64,000 bases of DNA from Neobacillus muris (GCF_943193175.1 NZ_CALPDF010000020.1:1-64000), one strand, 5' to 3'. Positions 17,335 to 25,649 are shown, counted from the stretch's first letter. The notes: generated from the letters alone by a model not told the origin. Program-made: numbers and translations.

Positions 17335-18276
17335 TTGCGATCACAAAAAAGGAAAAGCAAGAAATGGCTTAAGATCACAGGCATCCTTCTCCTCGTTCTC
17401 GTGATTGGGGCTGGAGTCTACAGCTATTCTGTCTATAAATCATTGAAAACGGCCGTTAATACGATGCACCAGCCGATTGAGCGAAAGCAATCTGAAAAAC
17501 GAACAGAACCGGTGACATTAGAAGAAAAGGATCCCTTTTCCGTATTATTGCTTGGGGTCGACCAGCGTCCTGGAGATACGGGCCGTTCCGACACGATCAT
17601 CGTATTGACCGTCAACCCAAACAATAATTCGATTAAAATGCTCAGCATTCCGCGCGACACGCGCACTGAAATTGTCGGCAAAGGGAAAGAAGATAAAATC
17701 AATCACGCCTATGCGTTTGGCGGCATCCCGATGGCCATGGATACAGTGGAAAACTTCCTCGATATTCCGATCGACTATTATATGGAAGTGAACATGGAAG
17801 GCTTTAAAGATATCGTCAATGCTGTCGGCGGCGTGAAAGTCCAAAACGACCTGGATTTTTCCTATGACGGTTTCCACTTTGAAAAAGGGGAATTAACGCT
17901 AAATGGCGAGAAAGCCCTGGCTTACTCAAGAATGAGAAAAGAAGACCCGCGCGGTGACTTTGGCCGCCAAACCAGACAGCGCCAAATCATCCAAGGTGTC
18001 ATCAGCAAGGGTGCCAGCCTATCTACTTTAACGAATTACTCTGACATTTTCACGGCTCTTGGCAAAAATGTCAAAACCAATTTGACCTTTGATCAAATGG
18101 TCGATATCCAAAAGAATTACAAACAAGCCGGCCAAAACATCGAACAAATGCAGATTAAGGAAACAGGCACCACCATCGACAAGATTTATTATGGTTTAGT
18201 GTCTGCAGAGGAAAAGCAAAGAATTCAAAATGAATTAAAAACTCAGTTGGAGCTTAATTTGCAGGCTAGCAACTAA
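17335..18276 (+). CDS. LytR-CpsA-Psr (LCP) family wall glycopolymer ligase
   Basis: A 313-aa LCP protein that attaches teichoic acids or capsule to peptidoglycan outside the membrane. One N-terminal TM (about residues 12-32) precedes the LCP domain: VLLLGVDQRPGDTGRSDTII, SIPRDTRTEIVG, KINHAYAFGG and ALAYSRMRKEDPRGDFGRQTRQRQII, with the Arg and Asp residues that bind the polyprenyl phosphate and magnesium. TTG 17335 is selected since GGAGGTG is 8 nt upstream; the earlier TTG at 17302 lies before that site and lacks its own. Proximity to the polysaccharide locus suggests that polymer may be its substrate. Confidence 0.92.
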   Translation: MRSQKRKSKKWLKITGILLLVLVIGAGVYSYSVYKSLKTAVNTMHQPIERKQSEKRTEPVTLEEKDPFSVLLLGVDQRPGDTGRSDTIIVLTVNPNNNSIKMLSIPRDTRTEIVGKGKEDKINHAYAFGGIPMAMDTVENFLDIPIDYYMEVNMEGFKDIVNAVGGVKVQNDLDFSYDGFHFEKGELTLNGEKALAYSRMRKEDPRGDFGRQTRQRQIIQGVISKGASLSTLTNYSDIFTALGKNVKTNLTFDQMVDIQKNYKQAGQNIEQMQIKETGTTIDKIYYGLVSAEEKQRIQNELKTQLELNLQASN

Positions 18277-18283
18277 AAATGTG

Positions 18284-18315
18284 AGGCATCCGAAATCTTA
18301 TTCGGATGCCTTTTG
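18284..18315 (+). terminator. Terminator of the LCP gene
   Basis: AGGCATCCGAA and TTCGGATGCCT form an 11-bp stem with a 6-nt loop, followed by TTTTG. Confidence 0.85.
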
Positions 18316-18455
18316 TGTGAAATCATCGAATCAAAGTATGGGGCAATAAAGAAGAGAAAATGCCTTAACGACTTGTTTCTTGGTTTCTGAAGCAGGTCGT
18401 TCTGTAAAGAGGCGGTTCTCTTTGTAATTGTTCTTTGAAGCGAGCCTTTTTTAGT

Positions 18456-18590
18456 TATCGGCACTTTGAACGGGTTTACCGGCGAAGTTCACATGTTTTC
18501 CGGCACTTTTCTGGGATTTACCGGCGATTCTGGGACTCTTATCAACCGGGTTCCCCCTTTTACCGGCATTTCCAGCTTAAATGCCAGGCT
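18456..18590 (+). repeat. Phased 21-bp repeat element, copy A
   Basis: Six units with cores TTATCGGC, TTTACCGGC, TTTTCCGGC, TTTACCGGC, TTATCAACC and TTTTACCGGC. The GGC (or AAC) triplets start at 18460, 18481, 18502, 18523, 18544 and 18565, exactly 21 nt apart. A tail GCTTAAATGCCAGGC is shared with copy B at 41011-41147; copy C is inverted at 59341-59457. The fifth unit is the variant TTATCAACC in every copy. No protein-coding function is supported. This fills most of the 430-nt gap between the LCP gene and ywqB. Confidence 0.9.
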
Positions 18591-18707
18591 GGGGGCCTGT
18601 CCCCGCTAATAGGAATTTCTAAACAGATCAACCATGACTCCTATCCAATCCATTTTTGGGGTATAATATAAGAATATGGATTTTTGGAGAAGAAGGGGGC
18701 TTCGGCT

Positions 18708-20330
18708 TTGGAAATGACACACGAAAGCGAGATACAAAGCCTTTCGGAACAGCTGTCTGGCTATTTGAATCCGAATGACCCGGAAGATGCAAAACTCGTG
18801 CAAAGCGGATTGGTTTTGTACCGGCAAGGGCTAGTCAAACAGCTGCAATTTTGGAAGGATGACATGACTTCCACGGTTCACGATGTGACACCCTGCCATG
18901 TGAAGCTCAACTATACCTTTTTGTCGGAGAGCTCGTGCACCTGTCCGATGGATGGATTTTGCCGCCACCGGATGGCCGTGTTTTTTGAGGCCTATTCACG
19001 GACCAGCAGTGTCGCCGATTGGGTTTCGGAGTGGCGGGAACCAGTAAGGGAGCAGGCTTCTTTTTCGAAATGGGGCTTGCAGACCGCCAAGGATTTGATC
19101 AAAGCGAACGGTGTGCTGAAGCCAGATTACAGCCGCTGGGTCCATTCGTTTGAAGTCAGCTTTGATACGCTGCTGGCCACGAAAAAATACACGAGCCCTT
19201 ATGTGATTCCCGAACTGTTTGGCATCTATTTGAAACGGATTGGCGCGAGCGCTCCATTGGAACCGGAGTGGCGCTTGTTATATGAGCTCGTCAGCTCGGT
19301 GGTTTCATTCCGCAAGCTGGCGGTGCTAAGTGAACAATTGGGGCATGAGGAGGATACGGTGCGCCGCGTCTACATCCATTTGTTCCATAACCTGATGGAC
19401 GACATTTCGGATTTAACGGAAAAAATCAGCGTCCAGACGATGCCCTTTGCCTTTGATAAGTTTATTGAGCGGTTAAAGGATGAAGCCTTTGACGTGCTGA
19501 CCTGCACAAAAGGGTTTGAATTGGAGCGGATCTATGTTCACCGCCTGCTGTGGACCGATTTATTCAAAAACAAGGAATGGCGCCAGGAGGAAATCTTAAA
19601 GATCGGCGGCCGCCTGAAAAGCCTGGAGGAGTGGGAGAATCCGGTTCCGCTTGAGATTGCCGCGGCCCATTTGTATTTTTTGCTTGGGAACGATGAGCTG
19701 GCGATGAAGTTTATCAACCGGATGGAGGATGACGTGGTCACCCCTTATATTGTCTATTGGATTGGTTATTTTTCCGCTGGCAAGGCATGGGGCCGGGCTT
19801 TGATGATGATTGAGCTGCTTTTGCAAAAATTAAAAGGGTATTTGGATGTGCTGGGCTCGTATCATAGCCGCTCCAAGTTTACCCGGAATGTGCTGCGGAC
19901 GGTGGCGGTCTATTGCGGTGAAACGGACCGGCTGGATTTGTATGAGCGGGTGCTGCTGTCGACGCTGCCTTATAGTTTTGGCGAATATGAGTATTTATTG
20001 TTTGAGCGCGGGCAGTATGACCGCTGGAGTGAGCTGCATGCGCTGGTTGGTTTGAGTTTTCAGGATTTGCCGAAGGACCGGGTGAAGCTGGTTGAGAAGG
20101 AACGGCCGGAGGTTTTGCTGGGGCTGCTGCATCAGACGGCACAGCAGGAGATTGACCAAAAGAACCGCTCGAGCTACCGGACGGCGGTCCGGCATTTGAA
20201 GAAGCTGCGGACGTTATATAAGAAGCTAAAGCGGGTGGAGGATTGGGAATACTTCATCAATGAGCTGCTGGAGCGGACGAAACGCTTGCGCGCGTTTCAT
20301 GAGGAGTGCCAGCGGAGTAAGCTGATATAG
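18708..20330 (+). CDS. ywqB: SWIM zinc-finger protein
   Basis: A 540-aa protein whose N-terminal region carries a SWIM zinc finger, CxC-x5-CxH, at about residues 77-87 (SCTCPMDGFCRH). The remainder is mostly helical with tetratricopeptide-like character (ELAMKFINRM, LLFERGQYDRWSELHALVG). SWIM proteins of this type pair with SNF2 ATPases; B. subtilis has the same pair, YwqB-YwqA. A nucleic-acid or protein-interaction role is likely but the process is unknown. TTG 18708 is chosen because AGAAGGGGG lies about 9 nt before it; ATG 18714 is an alternative. A TATAAT occurs near 18662. The gene is markedly GC-richer than the polysaccharide region. Confidence 0.85.
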   Translation: MEMTHESEIQSLSEQLSGYLNPNDPEDAKLVQSGLVLYRQGLVKQLQFWKDDMTSTVHDVTPCHVKLNYTFLSESSCTCPMDGFCRHRMAVFFEAYSRTSSVADWVSEWREPVREQASFSKWGLQTAKDLIKANGVLKPDYSRWVHSFEVSFDTLLATKKYTSPYVIPELFGIYLKRIGASAPLEPEWRLLYELVSSVVSFRKLAVLSEQLGHEEDTVRRVYIHLFHNLMDDISDLTEKISVQTMPFAFDKFIERLKDEAFDVLTCTKGFELERIYVHRLLWTDLFKNKEWRQEEILKIGGRLKSLEEWENPVPLEIAAAHLYFLLGNDELAMKFINRMEDDVVTPYIVYWIGYFSAGKAWGRALMMIELLLQKLKGYLDVLGSYHSRSKFTRNVLRTVAVYCGETDRLDLYERVLLSTLPYSFGEYEYLLFERGQYDRWSELHALVGLSFQDLPKDRVKLVEKERPEVLLGLLHQTAQQEIDQKNRSSYRTAVRHLKKLRTLYKKLKRVEDWEYFINELLERTKRLRAFHEECQRSKLI

Positions 20331-20384
20331 GTCAGTGTTGGTTGGGTCACGTAACCCCGGATTGCTGCCTATTTGATTTTCGTT

Positions 20385-20585
20385 TGGATAATAAGAGGAG
20401 AATTTCCGGCTAATTTTTATAGAGGGCTTATAAAAGCCAAAATAAGCGGAGATATTCCGCTTAACGGCTCTAAATCGGGCAAAATCAAAGGATTTGGATC
20501 AAATAGACGGAATAACTCCCCTTATTGTTAAGGAAATATGGGTATTTCCCAATTTAGACGGAATTCTTCCGCTTATTTTTCAAAC
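20385..20585. repeat. Palindromic AAGCGGA/TCCGCTT repeat cluster, copy 1
   Basis: In the 330 nt between ywqB and ywqA there are four imperfect palindromes of the form AAGCGGAGATATTCCGCTT (near 20402, 20451, 20513 and 20563). They are spaced about 50-62 nt apart and separated by AT-rich linkers, together with the palindrome GGAAATATGGGTATTTCC (20532-20549). That same 18-mer recurs at 25152-25169. No ORF is supported here. Confidence 0.75.
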
Positions 20586-20661
20586 ACAGTGAAACTAACA
20601 TTTTGTTATACGTTATTTTAAAGGGGTTATACTGGCCCCGATAGAAGGAGCACGCAACACC

Positions 20662-23565
20662 ATGCTGAGATCCAGGTTTATGAAATTGCTGACAATTAAA
20701 ATAGAAGAGAACCGCTTTCTTCTCGCGGCCCAAGACGAAACCGGTGAGCCTCTCCCCGTATCCGAGTGGAAAAATATCGTGTTTGGCAGCCATGAAGAAA
20801 GCTTCTTTGGGACACTGCTGGAGACCGTGACCATGGATGACAGGGAGGGTGTGGCCGTGAACGGCTGGCAGCTGGTTTCCCTTTTTGCCAAAGAATCCTT
20901 TAACCGGTTTATCGAATGGGACTGGAATGACCAATCCGAAATCTGCCTGGCCGCCTCGCAATCCATGTTCGAAGGCATCATCGAAAAAGACTGGCTTCCC
21001 GATTTTACGGTATGGGAGAACGGCGAATTTCGCTGGAAGCTGCCAGAACGGGTCAAAGAGGAATTCCTGCCCTCGTTCTTTGAGCAGGAAGTCGCCAGCA
21101 ATGAGCCAGGAGAACCGTCCCCATGGACCGCAAAAGAGTATCTTTCTGATTTGTACAACAGTGCGCTGGATGCTTATTTGACGCGGAATTCGGCGATGAA
21201 GGAGCTGTTTGGTCCGAAGCTCGATTTGCTGCGGAGGCAGAACATTTCCGGCCGGGAGCTGGCCCGTTATTTTGATGAGGAAAGCTGGGCTGAGTGGGTC
21301 GGGATTACCGAGAGTGACACGCCGTTTACAATTGGCCTGCGCTTGGATGAACCGGTTGATGGCGAAGGCAATTGGACGCTCGATGTGTTTTTGCGCGGAA
21401 AGAAAAATCCGGACCAGATTGTCGATGTCGAAGCGGTGAAGCAAATCCCGGCAAAATGGCGTCCGTACTTAGACCGGGTCGATCGCGAGCAGGACCGCTG
21501 GGTGCGGCTAATTCCCTGGCTTGGTGAATATGATGGCGATGACGCCGCTCCTGCTCCGCTGAAAAACGAGCTCACCGAGGAGGAGGCCTGGCTGTTTTTA
21601 ACCGAGGTCAGTGAGACACTGCTGGCACTCGATGTGGAAATCCTCCTCCCTTCCTGGTGGCAGGCCATGAAAAATGCCAGCCTGAAGGTGAAGGCGTCCG
21701 TAAAAGGAAGCTCCAGCCACCGGCCATCGTTTGTCGGACTTGATGCGATGCTTGATTTTAACTGGCGGTTCTCGATGAACGGAGTCGATCTGTCTGAGGA
21801 GGAATTTGGCAAGCTGGTCGAGGAAAAGCGCCGGCTCGTGTATGTCCGCGGCCGCTGGGTCAAGCTGGACCCGCAGTTTATCCGCCAAATTCAGGATTTG
21901 ATGAAGCGCGCCGAAAAAGAGGGCTTGCATGTCCGGGATTTGCTCGAGCAGGAATTGGTTGACCCAGAGGCAACCGAAGAAGATCTGGAAAATCCAAAGG
22001 CATTTGCGAAAATTCAAATCGAGTTGAACCGGCAGTGGAAACAGATGGTCAAGCAGCTGTCAGAGACCAATGAAATTCCACTCGAGGCTGTGCCTGAAGG
22101 GCTGAACGGCGAGCTCCGCCCCTACCAGCAGCTGGGGATGAGCTGGCTGTGGTTTTTGCGGCAGCATGGATTTGGCGCGATTTTGGCCGATGACATGGGC
22201 CTCGGAAAAACGATTCAGCTGATTTCCTATCTGCTGCTCGTCAAAAAGCATTCGCAGCCGGAATTGGCAGAGGCTGGAGACTCCTCACTAAAGAAGCAGA
22301 CAAACGCATCGTTGATTATCTGCCCGACTTCCGTACTGGGAAACTGGCAGAAGGAGCTCGAGCGGTTTGCGCCGGAGCTGAAGGTCTATTTGCATTACGG
22401 TTCCAACCGCCCAAAGCAGGATGATTTTTCGCAAAAAGCGCTGGAGGCCGATGTCGTGCTGACCTCCTATGGGCTGAGCCATCTCGATTCCGAAGAGTTT
22501 GGCTCGATGCTGTGGAGCGCGATTGCCATCGATGAGGCGCAGAACATCAAGAACGCCCAAACCAAGCAGTCAAAGGCGGTCCGCAGGCTGCGCGGGCGGC
22601 ATCATATTGCTTTGACAGGCACTCCGATGGAAAACCGCCTGTCCGAGCTGTGGTCGATCTTTGATTTTACCAATCATGGCTATCTTGGCAGCCTGGGGCA
22701 GTTCCAGAAGCGGTTTATCATCCCGATTGAAAAGGGTGAGAAGAAGGAAAAGATTCAGCAGCTGCAAGCGTTGATCCGGCCATTCCTGCTGCGCCGCACG
22801 AAGAAGGACGAAGAAGTGGCGCTCAACCTGCCGGATAAGCTGGAGCAAAAAGAGTATATCCCGCTGACCGCCGAGCAGGCTTCGCTGTATGAGCAGCTGA
22901 TCCACGATACGTTTGCCGAGATTGAGAAGCTGACTGGGTTTGAACGCAAGGGGCTGATTTTGCAGATGCTCAGCCGCCTGAAGCAGCTGTGCAACCATCC
23001 GGCATTATATTTGAAGGAACACGCAGCGGGACGGCAGCTGCTGGATCGTTCGAATAAACTGGAGAAGCTGGTCGAGCTCGTCGATGCGGTGTTGGATTCG
23101 GGCGAGAGCTGTTTGATTTTTACCCAATATATCGAAATGGGCGAGATGATCCGGACTGCGGTGAAGAAGAAGTTTGGGGTCGAGGTGCCGTTCCTGAATG
23201 GAAGTGTGGCGAAAACACAGCGTGATACGATGATTGAACGGTTCCAGAACGGCGAGTTCCCTGTGTTCCTGCTGTCGCTGAAAGCGGGCGGCACTGGGCT
23301 CAACCTTACGGCGGCGAACCATGTGATCCATTATGACCGCTGGTGGAATCCGGCCGTTGAGAATCAGGCGACAGACCGGGCCTACCGCATCGGTCAATCG
23401 CGGTTCGTCCACGTCCACAAGCTGATTTGCACCGGAACGCTGGAGGAAAAAATTGATGCCATGCTGGAGAAGAAGCAATTTTTGAACGACCAAATCATCC
23501 AGAGCGAAAATTGGATCACCGAGCTTTCGACCGATGAGTTGAAGGAATTGGTGTATCTGGGGTGA
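20662..23565 (+). CDS. ywqA: SNF2/RapA-family helicase-like ATPase
   Basis: A 967-aa SNF2-family DNA translocase. The N-terminal 450 residues are a family-specific region (SNF2_N-associated, acidic). They are followed by RecA-like domain 1 with Walker A DDMGLGKTIQ (about 508-518), the PTSVLGNW motif, the DEAQ box (about 623-626), and SALTGTPMENR-type motif III. Domain 2 (about 790-930) has LIFTQYIEMGEMI, LSLKAGGTGLNLT and QATDRAYRIGQ. AGAAGGAG precedes the ATG. It probably acts with YwqB on DNA or nucleoprotein. Very GC-rich codons create many long antisense ORFs that are artefacts. Confidence 0.93.
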   Translation: MLRSRFMKLLTIKIEENRFLLAAQDETGEPLPVSEWKNIVFGSHEESFFGTLLETVTMDDREGVAVNGWQLVSLFAKESFNRFIEWDWNDQSEICLAASQSMFEGIIEKDWLPDFTVWENGEFRWKLPERVKEEFLPSFFEQEVASNEPGEPSPWTAKEYLSDLYNSALDAYLTRNSAMKELFGPKLDLLRRQNISGRELARYFDEESWAEWVGITESDTPFTIGLRLDEPVDGEGNWTLDVFLRGKKNPDQIVDVEAVKQIPAKWRPYLDRVDREQDRWVRLIPWLGEYDGDDAAPAPLKNELTEEEAWLFLTEVSETLLALDVEILLPSWWQAMKNASLKVKASVKGSSSHRPSFVGLDAMLDFNWRFSMNGVDLSEEEFGKLVEEKRRLVYVRGRWVKLDPQFIRQIQDLMKRAEKEGLHVRDLLEQELVDPEATEEDLENPKAFAKIQIELNRQWKQMVKQLSETNEIPLEAVPEGLNGELRPYQQLGMSWLWFLRQHGFGAILADDMGLGKTIQLISYLLLVKKHSQPELAEAGDSSLKKQTNASLIICPTSVLGNWQKELERFAPELKVYLHYGSNRPKQDDFSQKALEADVVLTSYGLSHLDSEEFGSMLWSAIAIDEAQNIKNAQTKQSKAVRRLRGRHHIALTGTPMENRLSELWSIFDFTNHGYLGSLGQFQKRFIIPIEKGEKKEKIQQLQALIRPFLLRRTKKDEEVALNLPDKLEQKEYIPLTAEQASLYEQLIHDTFAEIEKLTGFERKGLILQMLSRLKQLCNHPALYLKEHAAGRQLLDRSNKLEKLVELVDAVLDSGESCLIFTQYIEMGEMIRTAVKKKFGVEVPFLNGSVAKTQRDTMIERFQNGEFPVFLLSLKAGGTGLNLTAANHVIHYDRWWNPAVENQATDRAYRIGQSRFVHVHKLICTGTLEEKIDAMLEKKQFLNDQIIQSENWITELSTDELKELVYLG

Positions 23566-23776
23566 AACAGCGGGGACGGTTCTTCATTGGAAGAGCCGCC
23601 CCCTTTTGATAAATAATTCCTTTTTTTACACCATCAGCCTTTTAGGGAGCGTCCATGTTATAATAGTCGTGTGAAAAAATGCCTCTTTTTTAGTTTTTGG
23701 CATGAGGAAAAAGGAATGGCTCGAATGACAGAGAATAGTTTAGTGGTGTTAATTTTTAGATCGGTAGGTACATTCC

Positions 23777-25084
23777 ATGAACATTCATTATGATTATATC
23801 CTGCTGCAGATGCTGATGGTGCTGTTCCCGATCATTCTTTATCAGGCCATCATGAGCGATAAAAAAATGAGCCAAAAGGCTGAAACCGCCTATTGGTTTG
23901 CGGTTTGTGCGATTACCGTGTCTCTTTGCATTGTTTTTTCGATTCAATTAGAAGAGGGAATCTATCTCGATCTTCGGATGATTCCATGGTTTTTAGCCTT
24001 TATTTATGGCGGCCGGGGAGTAGGGCTCCTTGTATCCGCTTTTTTTATCGTCATCCGGTTTTTGATGGGCGGAAATGGAATGATTACGGCATTTCTGGTG
24101 ATGTTCGCCGGCTGTCTCGTCATGATTCGATTTAAGATGCAATTTACTAATTGGAACCGGCCGAAAAAAATCTATATGTCTATCGCATTTTTGGTCCTAA
24201 CCTCGCTTGCGTTAATCATATCCGGAGCGCTGCTTCTGGATGTCATGACCACGAAGGTCCGATTGTTGGTCTACATTATTTTTACTGCCGCCAATAGCAT
24301 CACGGTTTGGCTGACGGTTCACCTATTGGAGTCGTACCGGGAGAAGACCGAGCTATTAAATGAAATCCGGAAAAATGAGAAGCTCCATGTAGTTGGGCAG
24401 ATGGCCGCCAGTGTGGCGCATGAAATCAGGAATCCGATGACAAGCGTCCGCGGTTTTGTCCAGCTGTTGTCGACCTCCTCCAGCCTTTCTGATTCAGAAA
24501 AAGGCTATCTTTCGGTTTGTCTGATGGAGCTGGACCGGGCCAATAAAATCATTTCCGACTATTTATCGTTAGGCAAGAGCTTGGACCAAGAAAAGCTCTG
24601 TCCGGTTAACCTAAGCTGGATTGCTTCCCAATCGGTTAACTCCCTTTCCTCCTATTCCTTAATGGAGAACGTGGAGGTGAAATTTACGATCGATCACAAA
24701 GCCATCGTCTTAGGGATTCCAGGGCGGGTCCAGCAAATGCTCGTCAATTTGATCAAGAACGCGATTGAAGCCGCCAGCCCGTCAGGACTAGTCCAGGTAA
24801 CACTCCGCAAAAAGGAGGAGTCCGTCGAGGCCACCATTACCGATAACGGAACCGGCATGACTACCCAGCAGATTGAGAACCTCGGCCTGCCCTACTATTC
24901 CACGAAGGAAAAAGGAACCGGGCTTGGCATCATGGTCACCCTGCAAATCATTAAAGAAATGGGCGGTACCTGGACCGTCAAAAGCCAGCTCAACCAAGGC
25001 ACCCAGTTCACCCTTACCTTCCCGCTGGCGCAGGAGGACGGGTCTCTTGCCTCCCAGGAAAGCTCTCTTGTATCTATTCCATAA
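23777..25084 (+). CDS. KinB-like membrane sensor histidine kinase (paralogue 1)
   Basis: A 435-aa kinase with an N-terminal five- to six-helix membrane sensor (about residues 5-195, 5TMR-LYT-like, with IYLDLRMIPWFLAFIYGG). A HisKA dimerisation domain follows with phospho-acceptor His215 (AHEIRNPMTSVRGFVQLL), then an HATPase domain with NLIKNAIEAA (N box), DNGTGMT (G1) and GTGLGIMV (G2). It has no linked response regulator. The layout, the small periplasmic exposure and the RNP-TSVRGFVQLL box match sporulation kinases KinB/KinD that feed Spo0F. It is followed 2.1 kb later by a close paralogue, with a riboswitch-controlled Sda-like gene in between. Confidence 0.9.
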   Translation: MNIHYDYILLQMLMVLFPIILYQAIMSDKKMSQKAETAYWFAVCAITVSLCIVFSIQLEEGIYLDLRMIPWFLAFIYGGRGVGLLVSAFFIVIRFLMGGNGMITAFLVMFAGCLVMIRFKMQFTNWNRPKKIYMSIAFLVLTSLALIISGALLLDVMTTKVRLLVYIIFTAANSITVWLTVHLLESYREKTELLNEIRKNEKLHVVGQMAASVAHEIRNPMTSVRGFVQLLSTSSSLSDSEKGYLSVCLMELDRANKIISDYLSLGKSLDQEKLCPVNLSWIASQSVNSLSSYSLMENVEVKFTIDHKAIVLGIPGRVQQMLVNLIKNAIEAASPSGLVQVTLRKKEESVEATITDNGTGMTTQQIENLGLPYYSTKEKGTGLGIMVTLQIIKEMGGTWTVKSQLNQGTQFTLTFPLAQEDGSLASQESSLVSIP

Positions 25085-25124
25085 ATCAATGTTTTAACTG
25101 AACGTTGATTTTCTGTGCTTGAAA

Positions 25125-25325
25125 ATAAACGGAAAAATTCCTCTTAAATCAGGAAATATGGGTATTTCCTTAAAAATAAGAGAGTTTTTTCCGTTTATTG
25201 TATCCAAAACCGTGAATTTTGGCTGATTTAGAGCTGTTAAGAGGAATTTCTCCGCTTATATCGGCTTCTTAACACCCCTCCATCTACAATAGAAGGAAAT
25301 TCTCCGCCTATTCATTCTCCTACCA
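25125..25325. repeat. Palindromic AAGCGGA/TCCGCTT repeat cluster, copy 2
   Basis: The 317-nt gap after the first kinase contains AAACGGAAAAATTCCTCTT, GGAAATATGGGTATTTCC (25152-25169, identical to 20532-20549), AAGAGAGTTTTTTCCGTTT, AAGAGGAATTTCTCCGCTT and AGAAGGAAATTCTCCGCCT. These are degenerate versions of one palindrome at roughly 50-nt spacing. No gene is seen here. Confidence 0.7.
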
Positions 25326-25360
25326 CGAAAATCAACAATGAACCCTAAACAGAGCCACAA

Positions 25361-25388
25361 GAAAAAGGCAGCGGAAGCTCCCCTGCCA
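25361..25388 (-). terminator. Terminator of the Sda-like gene
   Basis: On the minus strand GGCAG/CTGCC closes a hairpin with further internal pairing (GGGAGC/GCTTCC), followed by TTTTTC. It lies 15 nt past the stop codon. Confidence 0.6.
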
Positions 25389-25402
25389 GCCGCGGCCTTT
25401 AC

Positions 25403-25615
25403 TTAGGACCCCGTTGCGCTTAATTGAAAAAACCCCTTTTGATCATCATACCGTTCCAAGGCCACCAAGAATAACCTTCTTTCGAATAGTTCTGCTTCTA
25501 AAAATTGATATTCATGATCATACTTTTCCAATATACCTGTCACATATAGCTCTACTAACTTTTCATCACTTAGTTCTTTCACATCTAAATATTGTTCGTA
25601 AGCAAGAGCAGCCAC
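25403..25615 (-). CDS. Small Sda-like putative histidine kinase inhibitor under riboswitch control
   Basis: A 70-aa protein with GTG start and GGGGG ribosome site. Residues 14-48 (KELSDEKLVELYV, then EYQFLEAELFERR) fit the helical-hairpin pattern of Sda, the inhibitor of KinA/KinB autophosphorylation: LSDE-x-L-(I/V)-E-x-Y, a short turn, then an E-rich second helix ending RR. Sda of B. subtilis is 46-52 aa, so this one has extra residues at both ends and the match is moderate. It lies between two KinB-like kinases on the opposite strand and is preceded by a cyclic-di-GMP-I riboswitch. Function as a kinase inhibitor is inference. Confidence 0.55.
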   Translation of the reverse strand: MAALAYEQYLDVKELSDEKLVELYVTGILEKYDHEYQFLEAELFERRLFLVALERYDDQKGFFQLSATGS

Positions 25616-25626
25616 AACTATATCCC

Positions 25627-25649
25627 CCTAAAATATGGACTATTTTAGG
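25627..25649 (-). promoter_or_regulatory. Ribosome-site-sequestering hairpin (riboswitch expression platform)
   Basis: CCTAAAATA and TATTTTAGG form a perfect 9-bp hairpin with a 5-nt loop. Its 3' arm ends in the first two Gs of the GGGGG ribosome site (minus 25628-25624), 8 nt before GTG. Its 5' arm begins with CCT, which is also part of the riboswitch closing stem (AGGCA/TGCCT). No T tract follows, so control is more likely translational than by termination. Confidence 0.7.

Noticed and set aside
16866..17372. A 168-codon plus-strand ORF overlapping the wall hydrolase and its terminator
   Set aside because: It is an out-of-frame shadow of the NlpC/P60 domain and runs through the terminator.
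18456..18590. CRISPR array
   Set aside because: Cores are only about 9 bp with 12-nt linkers, the unit order is fixed across copies and no cas genes are present.
18435..18671. A 78-codon plus-strand ORF with a heptapeptide repeat across the 21-bp element
   Set aside because: It has no ribosome site and reads a different frame from the open frame of copies B and C; the periodicity is explained by the DNA element.
20554..23493. Several long antisense ORFs (up to 296 codons) over ywqA
   Set aside because: Shadows caused by GC-rich codon use of ywqA; they lack ribosome sites and domain signatures.
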